This document shows positions 4,382 to 5,733 of a stretch of 5,733 nucleotides of DNA, in pieces. The notes beneath the pieces were generated by a model. The model did not search any database, was not told the origin of the DNA, and saw nothing but the letters and a program-made list of their open reading frames with translations. The stretch's first letter is position 1. Each line of letters starts with the position of its first letter. The DNA lies in assembly GCA_030428825.1 (NCBI GenBank), contig JAUIEL010000464.1:1-5733 (forward strand), written 5' to 3'. The position numbers and the translations under genes are program-made. The stretch comes from a bacterium. GTDB taxonomy: Bacteria > Planctomycetota > B15-G4 > JADJEK01.

Positions 4382-5425
4382 ATGGTGTTCTTCTCGAGAC
4401 GAAAGACACTCCTGGGTGTCGACGTGGGGTCGGACTCGATCAAGGCGGTCGAGCTCGCGCAGCAGGGCGACGAACTGCTCTGCACCGGTTACGGGCAAGT
4501 CGAGATCCCGCAAGGCGCCGACGCCGCGGACGCGCTCTCCGACCTGCTGAGGGCGTGCGGCTTCCAGAGTCGCCGCTGCGCGACGTCGGTCTCCGGACGC
4601 TCCGTGATCGTCCGGTTCATGCCGATGGTCGACGTCCCGGAGGCGAACCTCAAGTCGGCCGTCCGCTTCGAGGCGGACAAGTACATCCCGTTCGAGCTCG
4701 ACGAGGTCGTGACCGACTGCTCGAAGCTCGCGTCGGGGGGCGACAAGGACGGCGAGATGAAGGTCCTCCTGGTCGCGGCCAAGCGAGAGGTGATCGAGTC
4801 GCGGGTCCAGCTCCTCCGGAAGGCGGGGCTCGAGCCGGCGCTCATCGACGTCGACCCGTTCGCGGTCGGCAACGCCTTCGAGCTGGTCTCGCTCTCGAAC
4901 CCGGACACCGCCCTCGGCGCGCGCGTGTCGGCGCTGATCGACATCGGCGCGTCGAAGACGACCGTGACGGTGGTGAAGGCCCACGAGCCGCGCTTCACCC
5001 GCGAGGTCTACCTCGGCGGCGAGGACTTCGCGACCGCGGTGGCGAAGCGGCTCGGCGTCGAGTCCGCCGAGGCGGAGCAGCTCAAGCGGAACCCGGGCGA
5101 GCGCGCCGACGACGTCGCGCAGGCCCTGGCGAACTCGGTCGACGAGCTGGCGAACGAGATCCTGCTCTCCCTCGACTACTACGAGGACCGTCAGGACGGC
5201 GAGCGGGTCGAGAACGTCTATCTCTCCGGCGGCGGCGCCCGCACGCCGGGCCTGGAGGAGTCGCTCGAGCGGACGTTCGAGCGGACCACGACCTCCTGGT
5301 CTCCCGTTTCCGGTCTCGCGGTCGACGGCGACGTCGTCGACGCGGACCTCCTCACCGAGAACGCCCCGCAGCTCGCGGTGGCGGTCGGACTCGCCTCGCG
5401 CGTCCGCAAGGAGGGCAACCGATGA
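4382..5425 (+). CDS. pilM: Type IV pilus assembly protein PilM
   Basis: PilM is a cytoplasmic actin-like (FtsA-fold) ATPase that binds the cytoplasmic tail of PilN and links the pilus motor to the PilN/PilO/PilP alignment complex. The 347-residue product is of normal length. The phosphate-1 motif is LLGVDVGSDSIKAVEL (10-25), the phosphate-2 motif ALIDIGASKTTVTVV (184-198), and the adenosine motif VYLSGGGARTPGLEESL (279-295). FEADKYIPFELDEVV is the typical PilM segment of the 1C subdomain. ATG at 4382 is chosen because GGAG (4373-4376) precedes it and MVFFSRRKTLLGVD aligns with family N-termini; an in-frame GTG at 4271 would add 37 residues unlike the family. The stop overlaps the pilN start as ATGA, showing coupled translation. 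The upstream gap suggests it begins a separate pil operon. FtsA or an HSP70-like protein is excluded by size and by the pilN neighbour. Confidence 0.95.
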   Translation: MVFFSRRKTLLGVDVGSDSIKAVELAQQGDELLCTGYGQVEIPQGADAADALSDLLRACGFQSRRCATSVSGRSVIVRFMPMVDVPEANLKSAVRFEADKYIPFELDEVVTDCSKLASGGDKDGEMKVLLVAAKREVIESRVQLLRKAGLEPALIDVDPFAVGNAFELVSLSNPDTALGARVSALIDIGASKTTVTVVKAHEPRFTREVYLGGEDFATAVAKRLGVESAEAEQLKRNPGERADDVAQALANSVDELANEILLSLDYYEDRQDGERVENVYLSGGGARTPGLEESLERTFERTTTSWSPVSGLAVDGDVVDADLLTENAPQLAVAVGLASRVRKEGNR

Positions 5426-5733
5426 TCCGCATCGACCTTCTCCCCCCCGAGTACCGCCGGGCGGAGCGGACGGCGCCGGCCCAGTTCATGGCCACGATCG
5501 GCCTGGTCGCGCTGTTCAGCTCGGCCGCCGCGGGCTGCGCGTACGCGTGGTTCGGCGTGGTCGGCGGCGCCCGCGCCGACGTCGAGAACGCGAAGGAGGT
5601 CCTGGAGAGCAAGAAGCCCCAGGCCGTCTACTCCGACTCCCTCGAGAAGGAGAAGAAGGAGTACACCGCGCGGCTCGACCACATCAAGACGTTCAGCCAG
5701 AGCCGCATCCTCTGGACGAAGAAGCTCGATCAG
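5422..5733 (+). CDS. pilN: Type IV pilus assembly protein PilN (3' truncated by window)
   Basis: PilN is a bitopic inner-membrane protein whose N-terminal cytoplasmic peptide docks in PilM and whose periplasmic part pairs with PilO. The visible 104 residues, open at the window end, begin MIRIDLLPPEYRR. This is the PilM-binding signature, although the common form is INLLP and residue 5 here is Asp. A single transmembrane segment spans about residues 22-47 (from FMATIGLVALF to AYAWFGVV), with a basic cytoplasmic side before it (RRAER). Residues about 50-90 are charged and helical (ENAKEVLESKK, SLEKEKKEYTARLDHI), consistent with the periplasmic coiled coil. Family length is about 180-210 residues, so about half is missing. 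The ATG overlaps the pilM TGA. Beyond the edge, pilO, pilP and pilQ would be expected. Confidence 0.92.
   Translation, partial: MIRIDLLPPEYRRAERTAPAQFMATIGLVALFSSAAAGCAYAWFGVVGGARADVENAKEVLESKKPQAVYSDSLEKEKKEYTARLDHIKTFSQSRILWTKKLDQ

Overview
This is an ordinary chromosomal housekeeping segment from a very GC-rich bacterium (roughly 70% G+C by eye). Third codon positions are almost always G or C, and all genes lie on the + strand. The organism is probably a diderm with type IV pili: it has pilM and pilN, an RpoN/PTS-Ntr cluster, and a short HPF/RaiA-type ribosome factor. The lineage cannot be fixed from the sequence. The RpoN N-terminus and the hpf-ptsN-HPr order would fit a Planctomycetota-like or another deep-branching GC-rich Gram-negative phylum. 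I saw no mobile element, tRNA, rRNA, CRISPR array or defence system.

Layout: recR (57-662, recombinational repair) is followed after 4 nt by rpoN (667-2079, sigma-54) and after a 43-nt gap by truA (2123-2860, tRNA pseudouridine synthase). A 109-nt, comparatively AT-rich gap then holds the richest regulatory signal in the window: a perfect -35 box overlapping the truA stop codon with a fair -10, a 10-bp interrupted dyad, and a sequence spaced like a sigma-54 -24/-12 promoter. Next come hpf (2970-3380, TTG start), a ptsN-like EIIA gene (3377-3841, GTGA overlap with hpf) and an HPr gene (3856-4128). This block is the familiar rpoN/hpf/PTS-Ntr neighbourhood, with truA inserted and without rapZ or hprK in the window.

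A 253-nt non-coding gap (4129-4381) separates this block from the pilus genes. It contains a C-rich polypyrimidine tract (G-quadruplex pattern on the minus strand), a GC-rich hairpin without a U-tract, and two small hairpins just before pilM, the second involving its ribosome binding site. pilM (4382-5425) overlaps pilN (5422 to the window end, truncated) by ATGA, the usual start of a pilMNO(P)Q inner-membrane alignment complex operon.

Likely joint roles: RpoN supplies the alternative sigma factor. EIIA(Ntr)-like protein and HPr form part of a regulatory phosphorelay, and HPF damps translation in stationary phase. PilM and PilN begin the type IV pilus alignment complex. The most interesting points are the layered regulatory signals before hpf, the polyproline/acidic tail of HPF, and variant residues in RecR and PilN. 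None of these amounts to a new system.
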